8,157 bases of DNA, taken from Alphaproteobacteria bacterium. GTDB lineage: Bacteria > Pseudomonadota > Alphaproteobacteria > Puniceispirillales > Marisalimonadaceae. The notes beneath the pieces were generated by a model that was given only the letters and a program-made list of their open reading frames with translations, was not told the origin of the DNA and did no database searches. Each line of letters starts with the position of its first letter. The stretch's first letter is position 1. This document shows positions 1 through 5,854 of this stretch, piece after piece. The DNA lies in assembly GCA_016777645.1 (NCBI GenBank), contig JADHRC010000070.1, forward strand, positions 1 to 8,157, read 5' to 3'. A program made the position numbers and the translations under genes.

Positions 1-289
1 CGCCAAGTAAAGGCATTACTTCTGCAGAAGAAGCAAAGGTAAATGAAGGAACAATTACACCATCTCCTGGTTTTAACTTAAGACCTAAAAGAGCAAGTAA
101 TAGAGCATCTGTACCGCTGGAACAGCAAAGAACATATTTTGCATCAGTAAATCTACCGAGTTCATTCTCAAGCTCTTTTACTTCAGGGCCAAGTATATAT
201 TGACCATGATCTAAAACTTTTTTAATTCGCTCATCAATTTTAGAACGAATTTGTCTTTGTTGAGTTTTCAAATCAATAAATGGTATCAT
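1..289 (-). CDS. DegT/DnrJ/EryC1/StrS-family sugar aminotransferase, N-terminal 96 residues (partial)
   Basis: The gene reads right to left from an ATG at 289-287 and is cut by the left edge, so only the N-terminus is visible. The protein opens MIPFIDLKTQQ and continues with HGQYILGPEVKELE (28-41), the SSGTDAL segment (57-63) and PSFTF (81-85). These are hallmarks of the DegT/DnrJ/EryC1/StrS family, where the SGTDAL turn binds the PLP phosphate. The catalytic lysine lies beyond the edge. Members transaminate keto-sugar nucleotides in the cytoplasm using glutamate. The N-terminus looks most like WbpE and GnnB-type 3-aminotransferases, which take a UDP-3-keto-N-acetylhexosamine. That specificity is inference, but it fits the upstream dehydrogenase, whose stop codon lies 7 bases before this ATG, so the two are almost certainly co-transcribed. 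No clear Shine-Dalgarno sequence precedes the start, as is usual in such AT-rich genomes. Confidence 0.93.
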   Translation of the reverse strand, partial: MIPFIDLKTQQRQIRSKIDERIKKVLDHGQYILGPEVKELENELGRFTDAKYVLCCSSGTDALLLALLGLKLKPGDGVIVPSFTFASSAEVMPLLG

Positions 290-296
290 TAAAAAT

Positions 297-1256
297 CTAA
301 TCTCGTTTCAATTTATTTTCTATCATTTCCATGACAGTTTGAACATTAATTGCCTCGTTGTGATCTGTTAAAGGATTTTTTCTGTAATGTATACAGTTAA
401 TAAACTCTTCTAACTCTGTTTTAAGAGGTTCATTTTGCTCAACGTAAATATTTTGTAATGGAAAAGAAGTAATTGTGTTATCAGGATTTATAAAAGATGG
501 ATTATAAGAGAGTTTGTTAGACCAATTTTCAGTATCGTTAAATATCAAAGAACCTTTTTTGCCTACAACTGAAAATCTATGTTCTTTGTATGGACACATC
601 CAATCACAATTAATTAATGCAGTCCTTCCTTTTTCAAAAGATAGTTTGACTGAAATGGCATCTGGTCCTGTATTAGAATTATGGTGAATAGATTGCACCT
701 CAAGATCTATAGGAGTGCTTTGCATAATAGATAAGATCATAGAAATATCATGCGCAGCCAAGTCATATGTTACAGATTCGTCTGAGCGAACAGAACCTAA
801 AGCAAGACGGTGGGCTCTTATATTAATAATATTACCTAATGTATTATCATTAATAAGACTTTTCATTTTTATAAAGGCATTATGGTAATTTAAAAGGTGA
901 CCAACCATTAATATTTTTTTTCTATCAACTGCTAATCTTGATAGGTCCTTGGCATCAGATAATGAAAGACAAAAAGGTTTTTCTATCAACACATCTTTGT
1001 CATTTATGAGTGCCTCTGTAGCTAAACTTATATGCGTAACTGCTGAAGATGCTATAACAACAGCATCTATTTTTTTATTCGAAAGAATTTTGTCAATTGA
1101 CAATATTGGTAAGTTATAAGTTTTACTAAATTTTTGTGAAATTTCCTTATTTGTATCATAAACGCATGTTAAGTTACCCATTTCAAATAAGTTTCTTGCA
1201 ATATTTTTTCCCCAACTGCCACAACCTATTAATGCAATTTTATATTTCTGATACAT
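297..1256 (-). CDS. Gfo/Idh/MocA-family NAD(P)-dependent sugar-nucleotide dehydrogenase (GnnA/WbpB-like)
   Basis: A complete 319-residue oxidoreductase. Residues 5-120 form a Rossmann fold with the dinucleotide motif GCGSWG at 11-16. The family signature EKP at 92-94 contains the presumed catalytic lysine K93. The C-terminal substrate domain includes GHLLNYHNAF (119-128), RLALGSVR (150-157) and DLAAHDIS (165-172), where H169/D170 sit at the usual catalytic histidine position. The length is ordinary for the family (about 310-350). The RLALGSVR...AHDIS pattern resembles UDP-N-acetylglucosamine 3-dehydrogenases, which oxidise the 3-hydroxyl to a ketone. The product would then be transaminated by the DegT-type enzyme encoded 7 bases downstream. 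Plausible pathways are lipid A with 3-amino-glucosamine (GnnA/GnnB) or a WbpB/WbpE-like 2,3-diamino sugar for surface polysaccharide. The sequence alone does not separate them. The ATG at 1256-1254 is the only sensible start because it places the Rossmann strand 5 residues in. No Shine-Dalgarno sequence is visible before it. Confidence 0.9.
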   Translation of the reverse strand: MYQKYKIALIGCGSWGKNIARNLFEMGNLTCVYDTNKEISQKFSKTYNLPILSIDKILSNKKIDAVVIASSAVTHISLATEALINDKDVLIEKPFCLSLSDAKDLSRLAVDRKKILMVGHLLNYHNAFIKMKSLINDNTLGNIINIRAHRLALGSVRSDESVTYDLAAHDISMILSIMQSTPIDLEVQSIHHNSNTGPDAISVKLSFEKGRTALINCDWMCPYKEHRFSVVGKKGSLIFNDTENWSNKLSYNPSFINPDNTITSFPLQNIYVEQNEPLKTELEEFINCIHYRKNPLTDHNEAINVQTVMEMIENKLKRD

Positions 1257-1291
1257 ATTATATAATTATACTGTGGATTATTATTGGTCAA
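1257..1291 (-). promoter_or_regulatory. Candidate sigma-70 promoter for the sugar cassette, possibly leaderless
   Basis: On the minus strand a TTGACC box (1291-1286) is followed 15 bases later by a perfect TATAAT (1270-1265). A TAATTA at 1268-1263 gives the more usual 17-base spacing. A start of transcription 6-8 bases after the -10 would fall at about 1258-1256, next to or on the ATG at 1256. A second TATAAT (1262-1257) directly abuts the ATG and is too far from the -35 to be the main box. AT-rich DNA produces such matches by chance, so this stays a candidate. Confidence 0.4.
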
Positions 1292-1370
1292 TTGTTGTAT
1301 TTTGTAATACTTTGTTGAAAAATTCTGTAGATGATACCATATAAATCCGTAAAATTGAGGTAATGTTAAT
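1292..1370 (+). promoter_or_regulatory. Candidate promoter and ribosome binding site for the thioredoxin-TPR operon
   Basis: This is the remainder of the 114-base divergent gap. A TTGAAA (1315-1320) and a TATAAA (1340-1345) could form a promoter, but their 19-base spacing is long. An alternative -10, TAATAC at 1305-1310, lies just upstream. A Shine-Dalgarno-like GAGG at 1357-1360 sits 10 bases before the ATG at 1371. It supports that start over the internal ATG at 1404. I see no clear operator or hairpin in the gap. Confidence 0.35.
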
Positions 1371-2276
1371 ATGGAAATTCAAAGTGATGAAGGCTTTCAA
1401 TCAATGAGCAATATTAAGGATATTAATTCTAATAATTTTATGAGTGATGTTATTGAGGCTTCTAGAGATATACCAATTATAGTTGATTTTTGGGCGCCAT
1501 GGTGTGAGCCATGTAAGCAATTGACCCCTTTATTAGAAAAGGCTGCATTTCAATACAAAGATAAGATAGTTTTAGCAAAAATTAACATAGATGAAAATCA
1601 GGAAATTGCCGCTCAATTACGAATCCAATCAATTCCTACAATTTATACATTTTATCAAGGCAAAGTTGTAGATGGTTTTCAAGGTGCAAAATCTAATAGT
1701 GAAATTTTAGAATATGTAAAAAAGTCAGCAGGGTTTTCTGGTCCAGGTGAAGAAGTTGAAAATTTAATAGATATGGCTAAAATAGCAATTGATCAGCGAA
1801 ACTGGAACGACTTAGGTGAATTGGCTCAAAATATTTTATCTTATGATCCCAAAAGTGAAGAGGGCTTTTCCTTTCTAATAAAATCTCTTATAGGATTAAA
1901 CAAGTTCTCCGAAGTAAGGGAAATAGATGCGGCTTTAGACACAGAAATTAAAAACTCAAAAATAGTATCAGAAATTTTAAAAACAGTTGATATTGCAGAA
2001 AAAGCTTTTAAAGCGAAAGAGAATTTAGAAGACTTAAAAAAGAAACTAAACAAAGACCCTGAAAATTTAGATTATTTATTTGATATGGCGATTGCTTTAT
2101 TTGGCAACGGAGAGATAGAGGCTTCTTTTAATATGCTTTTACAATCAATAAAAATTGATAAAGAATGGAAAGATCAATCTGCAAGGAAGCAATTACTAGA
2201 TTTTTTTGCGTCTGTTGGATTTGATGCAAAAGAGACTGTTAACGCAAGAAGGAAGTTGGCAACATTATTATTTTAA
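1371..2276 (+). CDS. cnoX: Thioredoxin-TPR co-chaperone, CnoX/YbbN family
   Basis: A 301-residue protein with two parts. Residues 14-120 are a thioredoxin fold with the active site W44-C45-E46-P47-C48, the strand VDFWAPW just before it and the cis-proline in IQSIPT (P89). Residues from about 125 to 301 are helical, with TPR-like repeats (for example NWNDLGELAQNILSYDPKS and NPED-style LNKDPENLDYLFDMAIALF). This is the layout of CnoX (YbbN) chaperedoxins, cytoplasmic holdases that protect unfolding proteins, pass them to GroEL or DnaK and can form mixed disulfides with clients. Both active-site cysteines are present, unlike the Escherichia coli protein, so real redox activity is expected. The middle residue is Glu instead of the usual Gly (WCEPC). 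The ATG at 1371 is preferred because GAGG precedes it and homologues usually carry a short extension before the thioredoxin domain; the ATG at 1404 is the alternative. It is the first gene of a probable operon with the LON-domain and DUF971 genes. Confidence 0.88.
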   Translation: MEIQSDEGFQSMSNIKDINSNNFMSDVIEASRDIPIIVDFWAPWCEPCKQLTPLLEKAAFQYKDKIVLAKINIDENQEIAAQLRIQSIPTIYTFYQGKVVDGFQGAKSNSEILEYVKKSAGFSGPGEEVENLIDMAKIAIDQRNWNDLGELAQNILSYDPKSEEGFSFLIKSLIGLNKFSEVREIDAALDTEIKNSKIVSEILKTVDIAEKAFKAKENLEDLKKKLNKDPENLDYLFDMAIALFGNGEIEASFNMLLQSIKIDKEWKDQSARKQLLDFFASVGFDAKETVNARRKLATLLF

Positions 2277-2318
2277 ATAAATAATTAAAGCACATCTATT
2301 TTAGAAATAAATAAATCA

Positions 2319-2954
2319 ATGATCAATTTACAAGAAATAATACCTATTTTCCCTCTTGAGGGTGTTGTGATTTTTCCAAACACTTATTTACCGTTAAATA
2401 TTTTTGAGCCTCGTTACTTAAAAATGATAGAATATGCCATCTCAGAAGAAAATCGACTTATTGGAATGGTGCAACCAAAGCAACCTCAAGATAAAAACAA
2501 TGATGTTGAGCTATATAAAGTTGGGTGTGCTGGAAAAATTATTAAGTTTGAGGAAACCGAAGATTCTAGGTATTTGATAACTCTAAAAGGAGTTAGTAGA
2601 TTTAATATACTTTCAGATACAACGAATAGTGATAATTATAGGGAAGCAAAGGTAAATTGGGAAGATTACAAAGAGGATCTTGATAAAAAAAGTTCTAATG
2701 AAAATTTTGATAGTTTAAAAAAAGTTTTAAAAGATTATTTTAAAATTAAAAAAATGAGAGTAAATACAGAAATTATAGATGCATGTAATGATTATAATTT
2801 TGTTGATCAATTAACAATGATTTGTCCATTAAATTTTCAAGAAAAACAATTGTTATTAGAAACAAAATTGATTGCTAAAAGAAACACTTTATTAAAATCA
2901 ATTATTGATAGTTACTTAACCGAAGTAAATATTTCTGATACCATTAAGCATTAA
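2319..2954 (+). CDS. Stand-alone LON substrate-binding-domain protein
   Basis: A 211-residue protein consisting almost wholly of the N-terminal (PUA-like) domain of Lon protease, with no ATPase or peptidase part. Signature segments are IPIFPLEGVVIFPNTYLPL (8-26) followed by NIFEPRY (27-33), then VGCAGKI (68-74), LKGVSRF (89-95) and a helical C-terminal half with CPLNFQEKQLLLE (169-181). This length is normal for the bacterial 'LON peptidase substrate-binding domain' family, which is widespread in Proteobacteria but has no settled biochemical role; the related domain in Lon recognises unfolded substrates. The gene starts 42 bases after the thioredoxin-TPR stop and 30 bases separate its stop from the next gene, so the three are probably one transcript. 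A role in protein quality control together with the chaperone is an inference from this linkage. From memory, many alphaproteobacteria have a small Trm112/YcaR zinc-binding gene after this one; here there is no room for it. Confidence 0.88.
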   Translation: MINLQEIIPIFPLEGVVIFPNTYLPLNIFEPRYLKMIEYAISEENRLIGMVQPKQPQDKNNDVELYKVGCAGKIIKFEETEDSRYLITLKGVSRFNILSDTTNSDNYREAKVNWEDYKEDLDKKSSNENFDSLKKVLKDYFKIKKMRVNTEIIDACNDYNFVDQLTMICPLNFQEKQLLLETKLIAKRNTLLKSIIDSYLTEVNISDTIKH

Positions 2955-2984
2955 ATAATTAATTAGTAGAAAAGATAGTTTATA

Positions 2985-3320
2985 ATGAGTGCTTGGCCCA
3001 TAACTATAAAAAAAATAGAAAGTGGGAAAAGTTTATTTATAAAGTTTGATGACAACTCTGAATTTAAAATTTCAGCAGAGCTCCTTAGAGTTGAATGTCC
3101 TTCAGCTGATGTGCAGAATCATGGTGGTCCAAAAATCATTGTAAAAAATAAAAATAATGTTCTTATTAACTCAATTGAACAGGTAGGTAATTATGCTATC
3201 AGAATAATTTTTTCCGATGATCACAGTTCTGGAATTTTTAGCTGGGATCTATTATATGATTATGGGGAAAATCAAAAAATTTATCTAGATAGATATTATA
3301 AGTCTATCAATTTAAATTGA
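2985..3320 (+). CDS. DUF971 (gamma-butyrobetaine hydroxylase-like N-terminal domain) protein
   Basis: A 111-residue single-domain protein. It shows the DUF971 landmarks: ISAELLRVECPSADVQNHGG (29-48), the central VGNYAIRIIF (67-76) and the DDH...GIFSWDLLYDYG stretch (78-94). The domain also occurs at the N-terminus of eukaryotic gamma-butyrobetaine hydroxylase and fused to Mrp/ApbC-type P-loop ATPases such as plant HCF101, which handle iron-sulfur clusters. The function of the stand-alone bacterial form is not established. Only one cysteine (C38) is present, so the multi-cysteine zinc site of the eukaryotic hydroxylase domain is not conserved here. It is the last gene of the thioredoxin-TPR operon. 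Its TGA at 3318-3320 lies inside the 3' end of the convergent ubiH gene, overlapping by 9 bases. Confidence 0.87.
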   Translation: MSAWPITIKKIESGKSLFIKFDDNSEFKISAELLRVECPSADVQNHGGPKIIVKNKNNVLINSIEQVGNYAIRIIFSDDHSSGIFSWDLLYDYGENQKIYLDRYYKSINLN

Positions 3321-4526
3321 AGCAAACACCTTAAAAATATTTTTTAAATTACTTTTATTTAAATTTTCCATACCTTTATTTAATATTTTTTTTGTTTTAG
3401 CAGAACGTGAAGTAAAACCATAAAACAGAAAATCAGTAAATGCAGTCATAGATAATGTTTGAGGCAATCTATCTTTCTTATAAAAATCTATTATGGCTTG
3501 ATCGCCTAAATCATTTCCAAATTCAGAACTTTTTTGGATTGCTTTTATTACTGACACACAGTCTCTAAGGGCTAAGTTTAAACCTTGTCCCGCAAGAGGA
3601 TGTATAGAATGTGCAGCATCCCCGATTAAAATTGTTCTTTCTGCCGTTGGGTTAATAACTAAATTTAAATTAAGATCCCAAGTAGATAATTTATTTTTGA
3701 TACCATTAATACTTTTTATGGGTTTAAATGACAGGTCAGATTCAAGAAAAAATTCATTCAGGTTTTTACATACATATTCTTCTAGATTATTTTTATAAAT
3801 TAAATTTTGTAAATTATTTTTTTCAATACTTTGAACAAAGTTAATTATATTATCATTTTCAAATGGGAGAATTCCAATAGGCCCTAATTCAGTAAAGGCT
3901 TGTAAAGCGGTTCCATTATGTTTTCTTGATTGTTTAAGAAAACCAGAAATAGCAATATGTTTCGTATTTTTGTTAATCGTATTAATTGATAATAATTTTC
4001 TGATGTAAGAATTTTTACCATCTGCTGATAAGAGTAAATGTGTCTTTATGTTTTTTTTATTATTAAGGTACAAAGTCCTTTCAAAATTGTTTGTTGTTGT
4101 ATTAGTGATGACACTATCATAATGGATTATATCATTTAACTGTTCGTTAATTGCATTTAAAACAACCTCATTTTTTATAATTATTCCTAGAGGGTTTGTA
4201 ACATCAGAGCTGTCCCAAATTAGTGGCAATGATCCTCTAGCTCCAAAAACACTAATCTGTCTAACATTTGTATAATCATCTTGTTTCAAACTTTTTAATA
4301 GCCCAGAATTTTTTAGTAAATCTATACTTTTCGAGTTGTAAAGGGTTGTTCTTAAATCACTAAGTTTTTTTTCCTTTGGTTTAATCCAAGCAATTTCACC
4401 TTTTTCAAATAGACCTGAATTTTTTAATAACAATGTCATTATGGCGCCAGTTAGCCCGCCGCCCACAACACAAATTTTATGAAAACATTCTTTGTATTCT
4501 GTTTGTTTGTTCTTAAATGGTTTCAT
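3312..4526 (-). CDS. ubiH: UbiH/UbiF/VisC/COQ6-family FAD-dependent ubiquinone-biosynthesis hydroxylase
   Basis: A complete 404-residue flavoprotein monooxygenase. The FAD-binding GGGLTG lies at 22-27, and the post-Rossmann RTTLYNSKSIDLL (59-71) matches the family's conserved Arg-containing helix. The DG motif is SADG at 167-170. The second FAD/ribityl motif, IGDAAHSIHPLAGQG (301-315) followed by LNLALRD, is the UbiH/COQ6 signature. These enzymes hydroxylate the ubiquinone head-group using O2 and NAD(P)H, usually in a membrane-associated complex. Alphaproteobacteria use varied members (UbiH, UbiL, UbiM and others) whose ring position cannot be read from motifs, so the symbol names the family rather than a proven C1 specificity. 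The 13-16 residues before the Rossmann strand are longer than strictly needed; the ATG at 4526 is kept because no better internal ATG precedes GGGLTG. The gene ends convergently against the DUF971 gene with a 9-base overlap, and no terminator hairpin is visible between them. Confidence 0.9.
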   Translation of the reverse strand: MKPFKNKQTEYKECFHKICVVGGGLTGAIMTLLLKNSGLFEKGEIAWIKPKEKKLSDLRTTLYNSKSIDLLKNSGLLKSLKQDDYTNVRQISVFGARGSLPLIWDSSDVTNPLGIIIKNEVVLNAINEQLNDIIHYDSVITNTTTNNFERTLYLNNKKNIKTHLLLSADGKNSYIRKLLSINTINKNTKHIAISGFLKQSRKHNGTALQAFTELGPIGILPFENDNIINFVQSIEKNNLQNLIYKNNLEEYVCKNLNEFFLESDLSFKPIKSINGIKNKLSTWDLNLNLVINPTAERTILIGDAAHSIHPLAGQGLNLALRDCVSVIKAIQKSSEFGNDLGDQAIIDFYKKDRLPQTLSMTAFTDFLFYGFTSRSAKTKKILNKGMENLNKSNLKNIFKVFASI

Positions 4527-4618
4527 GCTAATCTTTGCGTATATTTTGAGCTATTAGTTTTAATGTTAAAGAATATATTATAGAAGTAACTAAATATTAA
4601 ATTATTTATAGGTTTAAA
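4527..4618. promoter_or_regulatory. Divergent promoter region between ubiH and the aminotransferase gene
   Basis: These 92 bases separate two genes pointing away from each other and must carry both starts of transcription unless either gene is read from farther upstream. On the minus strand a perfect TATAAT lies at 4582-4577, which would give ubiH a leader of about 45 bases; no good -35 stands upstream. On the plus strand TATATT (4574-4579) overlaps it, also without a good -35. A weak AGG (4610-4612) sits 6 bases before the ATG at 4619 and may serve as its ribosome binding site. The DNA is nearly all A and T, so individual boxes are uncertain. Confidence 0.35.
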
Positions 4619-5827
4619 ATGGTCAATCCAGAATATAATGTTTTAAAAGACTGGATGTTTGGAAAATTAAATACACTTTTAGAAGGTTTAGATCCTAATC
4701 CAGAGTATTCTACTTTAAAGATGTCAATTGGAGAACCAACACTTCAAATCCCAAATTTTGTAAAAGATATTTTAGAATCTAGTTATTTAGAATGGGGTAA
4801 ATATCCTCCAAGTATAGCAATTACTAGCTATGGAAATAGTATTATTCAATATATAGAAAAAAGATTTCCAGGAGCTAAAAATATAGTTGAATTAGACAAA
4901 AATATTGTACCAGTTCCAGGAACAAGGGAACCACTACATTTGATTGGTTTATTAGCAAAAAACCTTAAAGAGGGAAAAACTGTATCCATAGTTACAAACC
5001 CCTTTTATCATGCTTGGAGAGCGGGTAGTATATCTAGTGGCTCAGATATTTATTGGGTAAATGCACTTCCAGAAAATAATTATTTCCCTGATATTTTTAA
5101 TATACCTGAAAATATTTTAAGATCCTCTGTTATTATGTATATTTGTTCTCCTTCAAATCCTCAGGGAGGTGTGGCGGATATTGATTATCTAACAAAAGCA
5201 ATTTCATTAGCAAGAAAATACAATTTTATTTTAGCAATTGATGAATGTTATTGTGATATTTTTAGGTTAAATAAACCCAAACCTCCTGGAGGGTTGGAAG
5301 CTGCTGCCATTCTAGGAAAAAATTTAGACAATTTGGTAGTATTTAATTCTTTATCTAAAAGAAGTAATATAAGCGGTATGAGAGCAGGATTCATAGCAGG
5401 AGATGAAAAAATAATCGAAAGTTATAAACTACTAGTATCTAATGGTGCTTCTCCTGTACCTATTCCAGTTCAAAGGGTTGCCGCAGCTTTATATGATGAT
5501 GATGAACATAATTTTCAGGCATGTATGCACTACGATAAAAACTTTGAGATAGCAGAAAAATATTTAAAACCTTTTGATTGCAATTTTAAAGTTCCAGAAG
5601 GAGGGTTTTTTTTGTGGTTAAATGTTAAAGATGACGAGCAGGCTACAAAAATTTTATGGAATAAATTTTCGGTAAGAGTAATGCCAGGTAGTTTTATGGG
5701 CAGAGAAGTCAACGGCTTAAATCCAGGGAAGAATTATTTAAGAATTTCTTTAGTTGATAGTAGAGAAGTTATTGAAGAAACAATGAAAAGAATTAGTTTG
5801 TTTTTAAAAAATCACAACGATTATTAA
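4619..5827 (+). CDS. Class I/II PLP-dependent aminotransferase, DapC-like (putative succinyldiaminopimelate transaminase)
   Basis: A complete 402-residue fold-type I aminotransferase. Visible landmarks are SIGEPTLQIP (36-45), PVPGTREPLHL (98-108), SPSNPQGG with the PLP-ring Asn N180 (177-184), AIDECYCDIF with D208 and Y211 (206-215), the Schiff-base lysine K247 in NSLSKRSN, the phosphate-binding R255 in GMRAGF, and the carboxylate-binding R375 in LRIS. All expected catalytic residues are present, so it should be active. The overall pattern resembles the proteobacterial group annotated as succinyldiaminopimelate transaminase (DapC), which acts in lysine and diaminopimelate synthesis, but other substrates cannot be excluded from motifs. 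The gene is followed after 27 bases by ftsK and is likely co-transcribed with it. From memory, an aminotransferase before ftsK is a common arrangement in alphaproteobacteria. An AGG 6 bases before the ATG supports the start. Confidence 0.85.
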   Translation: MVNPEYNVLKDWMFGKLNTLLEGLDPNPEYSTLKMSIGEPTLQIPNFVKDILESSYLEWGKYPPSIAITSYGNSIIQYIEKRFPGAKNIVELDKNIVPVPGTREPLHLIGLLAKNLKEGKTVSIVTNPFYHAWRAGSISSGSDIYWVNALPENNYFPDIFNIPENILRSSVIMYICSPSNPQGGVADIDYLTKAISLARKYNFILAIDECYCDIFRLNKPKPPGGLEAAAILGKNLDNLVVFNSLSKRSNISGMRAGFIAGDEKIIESYKLLVSNGASPVPIPVQRVAAALYDDDEHNFQACMHYDKNFEIAEKYLKPFDCNFKVPEGGFFLWLNVKDDEQATKILWNKFSVRVMPGSFMGREVNGLNPGKNYLRISLVDSREVIEETMKRISLFLKNHNDY

Positions 5828-5854
5828 AAAAATTTATGGTAAAAAAATATAGAA

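Noticed and set aside
1136..1318. Plus-strand open frame of 60 codons across the divergent gap
   Set aside because: It lies mostly antisense to the dehydrogenase gene and its translation is a low-complexity Tyr/Ile/Leu-rich string typical of AT-rich non-coding frames. There is no ribosome binding site and no recognisable family.
1841..2053. Minus-strand open frame of 70 codons inside the thioredoxin-TPR gene
   Set aside because: It is antisense to a clear coding region; Phe/Ser-rich composition is what the complement of Lys/Glu-rich helices gives.
5530..5712. Minus-strand open frame of 60 codons inside the aminotransferase gene
   Set aside because: It is antisense to conserved C-terminal aminotransferase sequence and has no family resemblance.
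5828..5854. Possible terminator between the aminotransferase gene and ftsK
   Set aside because: The gap has A- and T-runs but no GC-containing inverted repeat able to form a hairpin, so read-through into ftsK is more likely.
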